Part shown: positions 1 through 9,289 of the stretch, piece after piece
How the letters are laid out: every line of letters begins with the position of its first letter
How positions within the stretch are numbered: the first letter of the stretch is position 1
Assembly: GCA_900540275.1 (NCBI GenBank)
Contig: UQFO01000006.1
Coordinates: 46,610 to 110,609, forward strand
Reading direction: 5' to 3'
Length of the DNA: 64,000 bases
Source: an uncultured Oscillospiraceae bacterium
GTDB lineage: Bacteria; Bacillota; Clostridia; Oscillospirales; Acutalibacteraceae
The notes under the pieces: model-generated
Databases searched by the model: none
What the model was told of the DNA's origin: nothing
Seen by the model: the letters and a program-made list of their open reading frames with translations, nothing else
Program-made: the position numbers and the translations under genes

Positions 1-45
1 ACAAGCGTGCGCCGGTGTGCTAGAATAATAAAAACTGAATATCGT

Positions 46-128
46 TTGCAGGGGGACTCTTCGGAGTTGAGAAGGTAAAACCTGACCCTTAGAACCTGTT
101 AGTTAATACTATCGTAGGGAGCAGCATG
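46..128 (+). promoter_or_regulatory. TPP riboswitch (THI element)
   Basis: The segment carries the conserved TPP-aptamer blocks in order: a G-rich 5' strand, GTTGAGAAGG (pyrimidine-sensing core, normally CTGAGA), ACCCTT, AGAACCTG, and the closing CGTAGGGA. It lies directly upstream of a thi operon and is followed by a terminator, so it probably acts by transcription attenuation when thiamine pyrophosphate is plentiful. An extended -10 (TGC then TAGAAT, 18-26) lies just upstream; its -35 would be at the window edge. Confidence 0.93.
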
Positions 129-136
129 GATGATTA

Positions 137-175
137 GACGATACCTTTACCCTTGTAGTATGGTATCGTCTTTTT
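137..175 (+). terminator. Riboswitch-controlled terminator before thiD
   Basis: GACGATACC pairs perfectly with GGTATCGTC and is followed by five T residues. It lies between the TPP aptamer and the thiD ribosome-binding site, the position expected of an expression-platform terminator. Confidence 0.85.
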
Positions 176-209
176 GTTTTGCTCCAGAAAAAGAAAGGAG
201 CTGTTTGTT

Positions 210-1013
210 ATGAAAACCTGCCTGGCTATCGCCGGCTCAGACTGCAGCGGCGGCGCCGGAATACAGGCCGATTTGAAGGCGTTCAGCGCAAACCGCGCGT
301 TTGGCATGAGCGTGATAGCGTCTGTCGTCGCGGAAAATACCAGCCGTGTGCTGTCTGTCTTTGATTTGCCGGTTTCATGCGTGGAAAGCCAGATAGACGC
401 GGTGTTTGAGGACATAACGGTGGACGCCGTGAAAATTGGGATGCTGTCAAACGCGCAGATAATGCAGGCCGCCGCGCGGCGGCTTGAGAAGTACCGTCCG
501 CCGTATATCGTCCTTGACCCCGTCATGACCGCAAAGGGAGGAAGCCCGCTCATGGAGCCGCAGGCGCTGGCTGTACTCAAGGAGGAGCTGGTTCCGCTCT
601 GTGCGCTTGTGACGCCCAACCTTCCGGAGGCGCAGGAAATTACGGGGGACGCTATCCGTTCGCCGCGGGACATGAAGCGCGCGGCGGTAAAAATCAAGGA
701 GCTGGGCGCTTGCAGCGTACTCATTAAAGGCGGCCATCTGGAGGGAGACGCGCTGGATATCCTCTATGATGGGGACGCGTTTTATGAATTCAGGGAAGAG
801 CGCGTCAAAACAGAGAACACGCACGGGACGGGCTGTACGCTGTCCTCCGCGATTGCCGCGAACCTCGCAAACGGCATGTCTATGAGGGACGCTGTGGACA
901 AGGCGAAGGGCTACGTCACACAGGCAATCCGTCATGCCCTGCCCATAGGAAAGGGGCACGGGCCCACAAACCACTTTTACGAGTTCTACCGGATGAAAGG
1001 ATGGATAAAATGA
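210..1013 (+). CDS. thiD: Hydroxymethylpyrimidine/phosphomethylpyrimidine kinase ThiD
   Basis: ThiD phosphorylates HMP and then HMP-P to give HMP-PP, the pyrimidine half of thiamine. The protein (267 aa) opens with the ribokinase-fold signature [18 protein letters not shown] and has the late anion-hole motif [15 protein letters not shown] with its catalytic Asp/Cys region, both typical of the family, at normal length. I chose ATG 210 because AAAGGAG lies 9 nt upstream; an upstream in-frame start would overlap the terminator. First gene of the riboswitch-controlled thi operon; its TGA overlaps the thiC start (ATGA), which suggests translational coupling. Confidence 0.95.
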   Translation: MKTCLAIAGSDCSGGAGIQADLKAFSANRAFGMSVIASVVAENTSRVLSVFDLPVSCVESQIDAVFEDITVDAVKIGMLSNAQIMQAAARRLEKYRPPYIVLDPVMTAKGGSPLMEPQALAVLKEELVPLCALVTPNLPEAQEITGDAIRSPRDMKRAAVKIKELGACSVLIKGGHLEGDALDILYDGDAFYEFREERVKTENTHGTGCTLSSAIAANLANGMSMRDAVDKAKGYVTQAIRHALPIGKGHGPTNHFYEFYRMKGWIK

Positions 1014-2356
1014 GAACCTACCATACGCAGATGGAGGCCGCGAAAAAGGGGATTGTCACCCCGGAAATGGAAGCTGTCGCGAAAAAAGAGAGCGTGGACA
1101 CGCAGACAGTAATGGAACGCGTAGCGGCCGGGACTGTCGCAATTCCCGCTAATATTGCGCATAAAACGCTGTCGCCGGAAGGAATCGGGCAGGGCCTTCG
1201 GACAAAAATCAACGTAAACCTCGGCGTTTCCGGCGACTGCCTCAATTATGAAACCGAAATGAAAAAGGTAAGCTGCGCGCTCTCTTTCGGCGCGGAGGCC
1301 ATCATGGACTTGAGCAACTACGGCAAGACGAACACCTTCCGGCGCGAGCTTATCGCCATGTCGCCCGCGATGATAGGCACCGTACCGATGTACGACGCAA
1401 TCGGTTATTTGGAGAAAGACCTCTGCGACATTACGGCGCGGGACTTTCTGGAGGTCGTGCGCGCCCACGCGGAAGAGGGCGTCGATTTTATGACCATACA
1501 CGCGGGAATTAACAGAAGAACGGTGGAGGCTTTCCGCAGGGCGGGCAGGAGGATGAACATCGTCTCGCGCGGCGGGTCCCTTTTGTTTGCCTGGATGGAA
1601 ATGACGGGCAGCGAAAACCCGTTCTTTGAATATTACGACGACGTGCTCGAAATCCTGCGCGAATACGACGTGACAATAAGCCTTGGCGACGCGCTGCGCC
1701 CGGGCTGCCTGGCCGACAGCTCAGACGCGGGACAGCTCTGCGAGCTGATTGAGCTGGGTTACCTTACGAAACGCGCGTGGGAAAAGGATGTGCAGGTTAT
1801 GGTAGAGGGGCCGGGCCATATGGCGATGGACGAAATCGCGGCCAATATGAAGCTGCAAAAACGCCTGTGCCATAACGCGCCGTTTTATGTGCTTGGCCCG
1901 CTCGTTACGGACATCGCGCCGGGCTACGACCATATCACCGCGGCTATCGGCGGCGCAATCGCCGCGGCAAGCGGGGCGGATTTCCTCTGCTACGTCACGC
2001 CCGCGGAGCACCTGCGCCTTCCTGATTTAAACGACGTAAAGGAAGGGATTGCCGCAAGCAAAATCGCGGCGCACGCGGCGGATATCGCCAAGGGCGTGCC
2101 GCACGCGCGCGAGCGCGACGACCGCATGGCGCAGGCCCGCCATAAGCTTGACTGGGAAGAGATGTTCGGTATTGCGCTCGACGGGGAAAAGGCGCGCGCC
2201 TACTTTGAGAGCACGCCGCCGCAGGACAGGCATACCTGTTCTATGTGCGGGCGGATGTGCGCCGTACGTACGACCAACCGGATTTTAAACGGGGAGAAGG
2301 TCACGTTCTGCCCCAAAGAGGACGAAAACAATAAGGAAAAGGAGTCAGTAAAATGA
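1010..2356 (+). CDS. thiC: Phosphomethylpyrimidine synthase ThiC
   Basis: ThiC is a radical-SAM enzyme that rearranges aminoimidazole ribotide to HMP-P. The 448-residue protein is the short form lacking the long N-terminal extension of E. coli ThiC. It has the family blocks [36 protein letters not shown] and [13 protein letters not shown]. The C-terminal cluster motif reads CSMCGRMC, i.e. Cx2Cx3C, one residue tighter than the Cx2Cx4C of E. coli-type ThiC; I believe this is a subgroup trait but did not check it. ATG 1010 is preferred over ATG 1001 because the AAAGG box abuts the latter. Confidence 0.95.
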   Translation: MRTYHTQMEAAKKGIVTPEMEAVAKKESVDTQTVMERVAAGTVAIPANIAHKTLSPEGIGQGLRTKINVNLGVSGDCLNYETEMKKVSCALSFGAEAIMDLSNYGKTNTFRRELIAMSPAMIGTVPMYDAIGYLEKDLCDITARDFLEVVRAHAEEGVDFMTIHAGINRRTVEAFRRAGRRMNIVSRGGSLLFAWMEMTGSENPFFEYYDDVLEILREYDVTISLGDALRPGCLADSSDAGQLCELIELGYLTKRAWEKDVQVMVEGPGHMAMDEIAANMKLQKRLCHNAPFYVLGPLVTDIAPGYDHITAAIGGAIAAASGADFLCYVTPAEHLRLPDLNDVKEGIAASKIAAHAADIAKGVPHARERDDRMAQARHKLDWEEMFGIALDGEKARAYFESTPPQDRHTCSMCGRMCAVRTTNRILNGEKVTFCPKEDENNKEKESVK

Positions 2357-3174
2357 ACCAAATCACGGAAAATGCCGCCCAATTATTAGAAAACGTCAGA
2401 AAAACAGTCCCGCTTGTACATAACATAACAAACTATGTCACCGTAAACGATGCGGCAAACGCCGTGCTTGCCATTGGCGCGTCGCCGATTATGGCGGACG
2501 ATATTGAAGAGGCGGCGGATATTACAGCCATCTCAAACGCCCTTGTACTCAATATGGGGACGCTCAATAAGCGAACGGTCGAATCCATGCTCGCGGCGGG
2601 AAAACGCGCAAACGAGCTGGGCGTGCCCGTCGTATTCGATCCGGTCGGCGCGGGCGCGTCCGTATTTCGCAACGAAACGGCGCGGAAAATCACGGGGCAG
2701 GTAACGCTTTCGGTTATCAGGGGCAACCTGTCGGAGCTTTCCTTTATCGCGGGTCTCGGCGCTTCGACAAAAGGCGTGGACAGCGCACAGGCGGACGAAA
2801 AGAACGACGCCGTATCGGTTGCGAAAGCAGCCGCGCAGAAGCTCCAATGCGTTGCCGCGCTCACAGGGAAGGTTGATGTGATTACAGACGGCACGCGTGT
2901 CATTCAAATTGAAAACGGCCATCCCATGCTTTCTAAGGTCACGGGTACAGGCTGTATGGCCACCGCGCTTACGGGCGCTTATGCGGGCGCGTGCGGCGGT
3001 GATTTCCTTACAGCGGCGGCTGCCGGCGTGTGCTCTATGGGAATCGCGGGTGAGCTTGCGTATGAATCGGCGGGCGCAAAAGGGACAGGCAGCTTCCATA
3101 TTGCGATTATGGATGCGCTGTCGAGGCTTGACTCCGCCGTTCTGAAAGAGAGGGCGCGGTTTTATGAAGCATGA
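2353..3174 (+). CDS. thiM: Hydroxyethylthiazole kinase ThiM
   Basis: ThiM phosphorylates the salvaged thiazole moiety. The 273-residue protein shows the family signature [19 protein letters not shown] near the N terminus, [11 protein letters not shown] in the middle and the catalytic [12 protein letters not shown] loop. The start overlaps the thiC stop by 4 nt (ATGA). No thiazole synthesis genes (thiG, thiH, thiS, thiF) are visible here, so this locus pairs de novo pyrimidine synthesis with thiazole salvage. That would be an auxotrophy only if those genes are absent from the rest of the genome. Confidence 0.95.
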   Translation: MNQITENAAQLLENVRKTVPLVHNITNYVTVNDAANAVLAIGASPIMADDIEEAADITAISNALVLNMGTLNKRTVESMLAAGKRANELGVPVVFDPVGAGASVFRNETARKITGQVTLSVIRGNLSELSFIAGLGASTKGVDSAQADEKNDAVSVAKAAAQKLQCVAALTGKVDVITDGTRVIQIENGHPMLSKVTGTGCMATALTGAYAGACGGDFLTAAAAGVCSMGIAGELAYESAGAKGTGSFHIAIMDALSRLDSAVLKERARFYEA

Positions 3175-3796
3175 TGTGGATTATTCCCTTTATCTCTGTA
3201 CTGACCGGGCGCTTATGCGCGCGCCCACAGTGGAACAATGCGTAGAGCAGGCGGTAAAGGGCGGCTGTACCGTGGTGCAGCTTAGGGAAAAGGAATGCCC
3301 TTCCCGCGAGTTTTATGAGCTTGCCCTGCGTGTCAAAGCGGTAACAGAGCGGTATAGCGTGCCGCTTATCATCAACGACCGCGTGGATATCGCGCTTGCG
3401 TCAGATGCGCATGGCGTTCACGTGGGGCAGGGCGATTTGCCGGCGGCTGTCGTCAGGAGAATTATCGGGGCAGATAAAATCCTCGGCGTGTCCGCTTCAA
3501 CGCTTGAAGAAGCGGTAAAGGCACAGGAGGACGGCGCCGACTATATCGGCGTTGGCGCGATGTTTTCTACCGCAACCAAAACGGACGCAAAGCTCGTCAC
3601 GATGGAGGAGCTTATGAAAATCCGCGCGGCGGTTTCCGTGCCGATTGTCGTAATCGGCGGAATCAATCAGGAAACAGCGCCGCTGTTCAAAGGCTCAGGC
3701 ATAAACGGCCTTGCTGTCGTGTCCGCAATCGTCGCTCAGCCGGACATCGAAGCGGCGGCGCGCGGAATGCGCTCGCTGTTCGGGGGGAATGCGTAA
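3164..3796 (+). CDS. thiE: Thiamine-phosphate synthase ThiE
   Basis: ThiE joins HMP-PP and thiazole phosphate to make thiamine monophosphate. The 210-residue TIM-barrel protein has the expected blocks [59 protein letters not shown] and VVIGGI. It starts inside the 3' end of thiM (11-nt overlap), so the two are probably translationally coupled. It completes the condensation step for the products of ThiD and ThiM encoded just upstream. Confidence 0.95.
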   Translation: MKHDVDYSLYLCTDRALMRAPTVEQCVEQAVKGGCTVVQLREKECPSREFYELALRVKAVTERYSVPLIINDRVDIALASDAHGVHVGQGDLPAAVVRRIIGADKILGVSASTLEEAVKAQEDGADYIGVGAMFSTATKTDAKLVTMEELMKIRAAVSVPIVVIGGINQETAPLFKGSGINGLAVVSAIVAQPDIEAAARGMRSLFGGNA

Positions 3797-4446
3797 TGGA
3801 GCGGATAAAGGGCGCGATTTTTGACCTTGACGGTACACTGCTCGACTCAATGAATGTTTGGGAGCGCATCGACATCGATTTTCTCGCAAAGCGCGGGCTT
3901 GCCGTGCCGGAGGATTATATTGAGGCGGTCACGCCGCTCGGCTTTTACGACGCGGCGGTTTATACCATCGGACGGTTTCAATTAAAAGAAACACCGCAGG
4001 CGCTCATTGGGGAATGGAGCGCTATGGCGGCGTATGCCTATGGGAATACGGTTTCCTTGAAGCCCCATGCGAAAGCGTATCTTACCCAATTAAGGCAAAG
4101 GGGCGTGAGGCTCGCGGTCGCAACCGCCTTGAGCGAGGAGCTTTATGTGCCCGCTTTGAAAAACAACGGTATTTACGGCTGGTTTGACGCGTTTACCACG
4201 CTGAATGAGTGCGGCGGCAGGAAAGGGGAGCCGAAAATATACCGAAGGGCGGCAAAAAAGCTCGGGCTTGACCCTTCGGACTGCGCCGTATTCGAGGATA
4301 TTTTAGAGGGGATAGAGGGAGCGAACGCGGGCGGGTTTATTACCGTCGGCGTTGCCGATTTTTATTCCCGTTCCGACAGGGAAAGAATCTTGGAGAAAGC
4401 TGACTATTATATTGACTGTTTTTCCGATTTGCTGGAAAAACCTTAA
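3796..4446 (+). CDS. HAD-superfamily phosphatase in the thi operon
   Basis: A 216-residue HAD subfamily IA hydrolase of the beta-phosphoglucomutase-like shape: motif I FDLDGTLLDSMNVWE (nucleophile Asp11 with Asp13), motif II near AVATALSEE, motif III lysine in GGRKGEPKIYRRAA, and motif IV VFEDILEGIEGA. Its ATG shares a base with the thiE stop, so it is the last gene of the riboswitch operon. Substrate is unknown. The context suggests a thiamine-related phosphate ester, for example thiamine monophosphate or a damaged intermediate, but this is inference. Confidence 0.85.
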   Translation: MERIKGAIFDLDGTLLDSMNVWERIDIDFLAKRGLAVPEDYIEAVTPLGFYDAAVYTIGRFQLKETPQALIGEWSAMAAYAYGNTVSLKPHAKAYLTQLRQRGVRLAVATALSEELYVPALKNNGIYGWFDAFTTLNECGGRKGEPKIYRRAAKKLGLDPSDCAVFEDILEGIEGANAGGFITVGVADFYSRSDRERILEKADYYIDCFSDLLEKP

Positions 4447-4480
4447 AAAGGGGGGAACCATTTAAGGTTCCCCCTTTTTA
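4446..4480 (+). terminator. Terminator of the thi operon
   Basis: An A/G-rich arm ending in GGGGGGAACC pairs with GGTTCCCCC and is followed by TTTTTA, immediately after the HAD stop codon. Confidence 0.9.
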
Positions 4481-4524
4481 ATCCGCTTTTTCCTTTTTAA
4501 AGCATTTGCTTCTTGGTTTTCAGA

Positions 4525-4620
4525 AAACGTGCTGTTTCTTGGATTGCTTCATTCAATAAAAAAAGAAACGGCACGTTACAAAAAAGAAGGAGGAAACCGC
4601 CGAAAGGGTTATCCTCATTT
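4525..4620. repeat. Dispersed non-coding repeat, copy A (solo)
   Basis: This intergenic segment between convergent operons shares the blocks GTTTCTTGGAT, GGCACGTT and AAAAAAGAAGGAGG followed by AACCGCCGAAA with the repeats at 35.1 and 37.2-37.6 kb. It contains a small imperfect hairpin (AGGAAACC/GGTTATCCT). No convincing coding potential: reading frames through it lack ribosome-binding sites. The rest of the 4481-4680 gap is featureless and AT-rich. Confidence 0.6.
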
Positions 4621-4680
4621 GAATAAACATAATTGAAAACAAAAATCAAAAGCTTGCGTATAAAAAATAAATAGGGTTTT

Positions 4681-4715
4681 AAAAAAGGGGAAAGCATGAT
4701 TGCTTTCCCCTTTTT
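4681..4715 (-). terminator. Terminator of the rnhA-iscS-iscU operon
   Basis: The perfect inverted repeat AAAAGGGGAAAGCA / TGCTTTCCCCTTTT lies just past the iscU stop. It has T/A tracts on both sides, so it may work in both directions between the convergent thi and isc operons. Confidence 0.85.
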
Positions 4716-4720
4716 ATCAA

Positions 4721-5164
4721 TTACAAGCTGCACCCGCAGCCCTCATGGTCGTGGCCGCATTCCTTGATTTCACCGACAATCGGCACCGGGTCGATGCCCC
4801 TGCGCGTGTAATAATCGCTCAGCGCCGCCTTGATGGCCTGCTCCGCCAAAACAGAACAGTGTACCTTGACCGGCGGAAGCCCGTCGAGCGCCTCCATAAC
4901 CGCCTTGTTCGTAAGCTTTAAAGCCTCGTCGATGGTCTTGCCCTTGATAAGCTCGGTCGCCATGGAGCTTGTCGCAATCGCCGCGCCGCAGCCAAACGTC
5001 TTAAAGCGCACGTCTGTGATGGTGTCGCCGTCAACCTTGATGTACATCTTCATAATATCGCCGCATTTGGAGTTGCCCACCTCGCCGATACCGTCCGCGT
5101 CGGGAATTTCTCCGACATTACGCGGATTCGCAAAATGCTCCATTACCTTTTCACTGTATGCCAT
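4721..5164 (-). CDS. iscU: Iron-sulfur cluster scaffold protein IscU/NifU-like
   Basis: Scaffold on which Fe-S clusters are assembled before transfer to apoproteins. The 147-residue protein has the family start (EHFANPRNVGEI), the ligand motifs NSKCGD, TFGCGAAIA and VHCSVLAEQ, giving three conserved cysteines and an aspartate, and an unusual Cys/His-rich tail (CGHDHEGCGCSL) often seen in clostridial NifU-type proteins. It sits 20 nt downstream of the cysteine desulfurase that would supply sulfur. Start ATG 5164 follows AGGATGAAGGG. Confidence 0.93.
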   Translation of the reverse strand: MAYSEKVMEHFANPRNVGEIPDADGIGEVGNSKCGDIMKMYIKVDGDTITDVRFKTFGCGAAIATSSMATELIKGKTIDEALKLTNKAVMEALDGLPPVKVHCSVLAEQAIKAALSDYYTRRGIDPVPIVGEIKECGHDHEGCGCSL

Positions 5165-5184
5165 AACCCTTCATCCTTTCCGAG

Positions 5185-6363
5185 TCAGTTGTTTTCTTTT
5201 ATGATGCGCTCCCACAGCGGGGAAATCGAACGGAGGTATTCCACAATCGGGGGAACCGTCTCCAGGATATAATCGATGTCCTCCTCCGAGGTATCGTCGC
5301 TAAACGAAAGCCGCATAGAGCCGTGGGCGATTTCATGCGGCAGCCCGATGGAAAGCAGCACGTGGCTGGGGTCGAGCGAGCCGGAGGTACAGGCCGAGCC
5401 GGAGGACGCGCAGATACCCTTTAAATCGAGCTTTAGCAGGAGCGATTCGCCCTCGATTCCCTCAAAGCACATGTTGAGGTTTCCGGCAAGGCGCTTGTTG
5501 CGGTCGCCGTTTAAGCGGGAGCGTTCTATTTTTAAAAGCCCGTCAACCAGGCGGTTTCTCATTTTCGTAATGCGCGCGTTACGCTCGTCCATCGTGGCAG
5601 CCGCTTCCTTCACCGCAGCAGCTAAGCCTACGATTCCGGCAACGTTCTCCGTGCCCGCGCGCTGGCCGCGCTCCTGCGCGCCGCCGTCAATCAGGATTTC
5701 CGGCCGCACGCCGCGCCTGATATACAAAGCGCCGCAGCCCTTGGGGCCGTGCAGCTTGTGCGCCGTCAGGGAAAGCAGGTCGATGTTTTGCCCCTTTACG
5801 TCAATCGGGACATTACCCACGGCCTGGACCGCGTCGGTATGGAACAGTACGCCGTGCTTTTTACAGATGGCCCCGATTTCAGGAACCGGCTGTATCGTAC
5901 CGATTTCGTTGTTTGCGTACATAATGGTGACGAGCGCCGTGTCCTCGCGTAAAGCCGCTTCCAGCTCTTCGGGACGGACCAGGCCGTCGCTGTGCACGTC
6001 AAGATATGTGACCTCGAACCCTTCCTTTTCAAGCGCGGCGCAGGTGTGCAGTACCGCGTGGTGCTCAAAGGCGGAGGTTACAATGTGCTTTTTGCCCTTC
6101 TTTGCAAGCGCGCGGGCAGCGCCCTTGATTGCCCAGTTGTCAGACTCGCTCCCGCCGGAGGTAAAATAAATTTCATTCGGCAGCGCGTTCAAGCACTGCG
6201 CAATGTCCTGCCTTGCTGTCTCAACCGCCCTCTTGGCTTGCGCGCCCACCGAATAAAGGCTCGACGGGTTGCCGTAATATTCTGTCAGATACGGCATCAT
6301 CTGTTCAAGCACCTTGGGGGAGAGCTTTGTCGTCGCCGCGTTGTCGGCGTAAATTTTCCTCAT
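5185..6363 (-). CDS. iscS: Cysteine desulfurase IscS/NifS
   Basis: PLP enzyme that removes sulfur from cysteine and passes the persulfide to the scaffold protein. The 392-residue sequence has YADNAATTK at the N terminus, the PLP lysine in [11 protein letters not shown], the GTENVAGI block, and the active-site cysteine in [10 protein letters not shown] on the mobile loop. It is the middle gene of a minus-strand operon with rnhA upstream (29-nt gap) and iscU downstream. No IscR-type regulator is visible next to it. Confidence 0.95.
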   Translation of the reverse strand: MRKIYADNAATTKLSPKVLEQMMPYLTEYYGNPSSLYSVGAQAKRAVETARQDIAQCLNALPNEIYFTSGGSESDNWAIKGAARALAKKGKKHIVTSAFEHHAVLHTCAALEKEGFEVTYLDVHSDGLVRPEELEAALREDTALVTIMYANNEIGTIQPVPEIGAICKKHGVLFHTDAVQAVGNVPIDVKGQNIDLLSLTAHKLHGPKGCGALYIRRGVRPEILIDGGAQERGQRAGTENVAGIVGLAAAVKEAAATMDERNARITKMRNRLVDGLLKIERSRLNGDRNKRLAGNLNMCFEGIEGESLLLKLDLKGICASSGSACTSGSLDPSHVLLSIGLPHEIAHGSMRLSFSDDTSEEDIDYILETVPPIVEYLRSISPLWERIIKENN

Positions 6364-6392
6364 GATATATCACCTTCCGTATTGCAGATTAT

Positions 6393-6830
6393 TTATTGAT
6401 ACCGCCGTGCCGCCGCGACCGCCAAAGCGTCGCACCGTTCGTTTTCCGGATGCCCGGCGTGGCCCTTGACCCAAACCACCTCGACCGTATGCTTTTCACA
6501 GAGCTTTAAAAGCTCATCCCAGAGCTCCGGGTTTAAAGCGGGCTCCTTTTTATTGCGCATCCAGCCGTTTGCCCGCCATTTTTTCGCCCAGCCGAGCTTA
6601 ATGGCGTTGCAGACATATTGGGAATCGCTGTACAAGGTGACGCTGCACGGCTCCTTTAACAGCTTTAACGCTTCAATTACCGCGGAAAGCTCCATGCGGT
6701 TATTCGTCGTGTTTCTTTCGCCGCCGGATATTTCCTTTTCCGTCCCTTTATAGCGCATGACCGCGCCCCAGCCTCCCGGCCCCGGGTTTCCCTGGCAGGC
6801 GCCGTCGGTGTAAATTTCAACGTGCTTCAA
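6393..6830 (-). CDS. rnhA: Ribonuclease HI
   Basis: Degrades the RNA strand of RNA-DNA hybrids. The reading frame extends upstream, but the TTG at 6830 follows AAGGAGA at good spacing and gives a 145-aa protein of normal RNase HI length. The catalytic carboxylates are visible: Asp in [12 protein letters not shown], Glu in NNRMELSAV, Asp in YSDSQYV and Asp in ERCDALA, plus the [10 protein letters not shown] handle. It leads the rnhA-iscS-iscU operon. Confidence 0.93.
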   Translation of the reverse strand: MKHVEIYTDGACQGNPGPGGWGAVMRYKGTEKEISGGERNTTNNRMELSAVIEALKLLKEPCSVTLYSDSQYVCNAIKLGWAKKWRANGWMRNKKEPALNPELWDELLKLCEKHTVEVVWVKGHAGHPENERCDALAVAAARRYQ

Positions 6831-6864
6831 GGCGATTCTCCTTATATCTTGTGGTAGTGCGCTT

Positions 6865-6893
6865 ATTATACCCCTTCCGGCAGGCGTTTTCAA
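6865..6893 (-). promoter_or_regulatory. SigA promoter for rnhA-iscS-iscU
   Basis: On the minus strand TTGAAA (6888-6893) and TATAAT (6865-6870) are separated by exactly 17 nt, about 35 nt upstream of the rnhA TTG start. Confidence 0.8.
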
Positions 6894-7200
6894 TACTTTC
6901 GCGGCGCCTTGCGGCATAACTTAACAAAATCACAAATTAAGGGCGGCGTTTTTAAAATTATTGTCGCGTCTGATGGTGCAAATGCAACAAAATTGATTTT
7001 ATTCCAATTGTTCTGTCCGTTGGAATAACTGCCGCCGGATTGTGCCATGATATGTGTGACGGCGCAGCGGCGCAAAATGAAGAGATGCGGGCCATCCCGC
7101 CCTGTTAGTTTACGGGAAAAAGCGCGGCCTATTCAGAAAAACGGCGCGGAACACCTGAATAAATTGCCGCAGGGGAAAAAAGCGCGCCCATATGTGCCAC
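6894..7200. other. Intergenic stretch without recognised features
   Basis: Roughly 300 bases between the divergent rnhA and rnjA promoters. I see no reading frame with a ribosome-binding site, no strong hairpin plus T-tract and no repeat shared with the rest of the window. Confidence 0.5.
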
Positions 7201-7229
7201 TTGACAGTACCGTTGAAATAGAATAAAAT
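7201..7229 (+). promoter_or_regulatory. SigA promoter for rnjA
   Basis: TTGACA (7201-7206), a 17-nt spacer and TAAAAT (7224-7229) form a near-consensus promoter. It leaves a leader of about 145 nt before the rnjA GTG start. Confidence 0.85.
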
Positions 7230-7379
7230 GGAGGCAACGTATGTGACCGGATTCGTTTTTTGTTTGAAGAAAATGTGTTTTAAAAGATCGATGACTCTGT
7301 GCATGGGGCACCGTTTGCGGCACAGAAGAAAACAATACAATACAGTCAATACATAACGAATGAAATTGGAGGTTTATTT

Positions 7380-9248
7380 GTGACATCAGACAATCAGAAT
7401 AAGCCGTCTCAGAAGAAGACGGCTTCCAGGAAGCCGGCCTCAAAGCCGGCCGCAAAACCGGCGGTTAAGGAGAACGGGCAAAAGAAGGCCGCCCCGGCGC
7501 GCGGCAGCGCCAAAAAACCGGCGGAGGCTGCTAAAAAGACACAGCGCTACCCGCAGAGAAAAAGACAGCCGGGCAGAAAGCCCGCGAAAAAGCCGTCTAT
7601 CAAGGTCGCGTTTATCGGCGGCTTAAACGAAATCGGCAAAAATATCACCGTTTTTGAGTGCAACGGCGATATGTTCATCCTCGACTGCGGAATGGCATTC
7701 CCTGACGGCGACATGCTCGGCGTTGATTTGGTCATCCCGGATTTCAGCTATATCGAGGAAAACCAGGATAGGATTAAGGGGCTTGTCATCACGCATGGCC
7801 ATGAGGACCATATCGGTTCCATCCCTTACCTGCTCAAAAATATGAATTTCCCTATCTATGGCACGAGCCTGACGCTCGGATTGGTGGAAAACAAGCTCAA
7901 GGAGCATAATCTCCTTTATAAGGCAAAGCTCAACAAGGTCAACGCGGGCGATACGATTTCGCTTGGCTGTATGGATGTTGAAATGATACATGTCAACCAT
8001 TCCATTCCGGACGCGGTCGCCGTGGCTATCCATTCGCCGGCGGGCACGCTTGTGCACACGGGCGACTTTAAAATTGACTGCACGCCGATTGCCGGCGAAA
8101 TGATAGACCTCGCCCGTTTTGCGGAGCTTGGAAAAGAGGGCGTGCTCGCGCTCTTTGCAGATTCAACCAACGCCGAACGCCCCGGTTACACCATGACCGA
8201 GCAAAAGGTGAGCAATTCGTTTGAAACGCTCTTCAAGCGCGCGGAAAAGAACAGGATTATCATCGCGACCTTTGCTTCCAACATCAGCAGGGTCCAGCAG
8301 ATTATCAACTGCGCCGCGCATTACGGCAGGAAGGTCGCTTTCTCGGGACGCAGCATGATAAACTATATGACGGTTGCCGCGGAGCTCGGATATATAGACG
8401 TACCCGACGGCGTGATTATCGATATCGACCTGCTGAAGCGGTACCCGAAGGAAAAGATAGTGCTTGTCACGACGGGCAGCCAGGGCGAGCCAATGTCGGC
8501 CTTGTCCAGGATGGCGTTTGCAGACCACCGCAAGGTTGAGGTAGGCGCGGGAGATTTCATCATTATTTCCGCAAACCCGATTCCCGGCAACGAAAAGACA
8601 GTCGGTACCGTTGTGGATGAGCTGATGAAGCGCGGCTGTGAGGTTGTTTATGAGTCGATGTATGAGGTGCACGTCTCGGGCCATGCCTGCCAGGAGGAAT
8701 TAAAGCTTATTCATGGGCTTACAAAGCCGAAGTATTTTATCCCGGTGCATGGTGAGCAGAAGCATTTGAGAAAGCACGCGAACCTGGCCTACAGCATGGG
8801 CATGGACCATAAAAACGTATTTGTGGGCGACGTCGGCAGCGTGATTGAAATTAACCAGGATTATTTCAAGGAGCTTGAATCCGTCCAGGCGGGCAAGGTG
8901 TTTGTAGACGGGCTTGGCGTCGGCGACGTCGGAAGCATCGTCCTGCGCGACAGGAAGCACCTCGGCCAGGACGGCCTGATTATCGTCGTGGCGTCTATCG
9001 ACGCGTACGACGCGCACCTAATCGCGGGGCCGGATATCGTTTCAAGGGGCTTTGTGTATGTCAGGGAATCTGAAATGCTGCTCGATGAGGTGAGAAAGGC
9101 CGCGGAGGCTGTGCTCAACGACTGCGCGTACGACAACATCCACGAGTGGAACGTCATTAAAAATAAAATCAAGGATGAGGTTTCACACCTCATTTACGAC
9201 AGGACCAGGCGCACTCCGATGATTTTGCCGATTATTATGGAGGTCTGA
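7380..9248 (+). CDS. rnjA: Ribonuclease J
   Basis: Metallo-beta-lactamase/beta-CASP ribonuclease with endo- and 5'-exonuclease activity, central to mRNA decay and RNA maturation in Firmicutes. The zinc motif HGHEDHIG, VHTGDFK, FASNISRVQQ and VSGHACQEEL (beta-CASP) and a C-terminal domain are present in 622 residues. GTG 7380 follows TTGGAGG. The first 75 or so residues form an Ala/Lys/Pro-rich low-complexity extension (repeated KPA/KKP units) before the catalytic core begins at SIKVAFIGGLNEIG; B. subtilis RNase J1 lacks this. The extension is basic and may bind RNA, which is inference. Confidence 0.95.
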   Translation: MTSDNQNKPSQKKTASRKPASKPAAKPAVKENGQKKAAPARGSAKKPAEAAKKTQRYPQRKRQPGRKPAKKPSIKVAFIGGLNEIGKNITVFECNGDMFILDCGMAFPDGDMLGVDLVIPDFSYIEENQDRIKGLVITHGHEDHIGSIPYLLKNMNFPIYGTSLTLGLVENKLKEHNLLYKAKLNKVNAGDTISLGCMDVEMIHVNHSIPDAVAVAIHSPAGTLVHTGDFKIDCTPIAGEMIDLARFAELGKEGVLALFADSTNAERPGYTMTEQKVSNSFETLFKRAEKNRIIIATFASNISRVQQIINCAAHYGRKVAFSGRSMINYMTVAAELGYIDVPDGVIIDIDLLKRYPKEKIVLVTTGSQGEPMSALSRMAFADHRKVEVGAGDFIIISANPIPGNEKTVGTVVDELMKRGCEVVYESMYEVHVSGHACQEELKLIHGLTKPKYFIPVHGEQKHLRKHANLAYSMGMDHKNVFVGDVGSVIEINQDYFKELESVQAGKVFVDGLGVGDVGSIVLRDRKHLGQDGLIIVVASIDAYDAHLIAGPDIVSRGFVYVRESEMLLDEVRKAAEAVLNDCAYDNIHEWNVIKNKIKDEVSHLIYDRTRRTPMILPIIMEV

Positions 9249-9289
9249 TCCAGGGTTAAAATATTGGTTCCGGCGGAAGGAGTATGGTA

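Noticed and set aside
4497..4733. A 78-codon minus-strand frame after the thi operon.
   Set aside because: It runs through two terminators and a repeat and overlaps the end of iscU; not a plausible gene.
7110..7455. Minus-strand frames upstream of and overlapping the start of rnjA.
   Set aside because: They cross the rnjA promoter and leader and lack start signals; antisense shadows.
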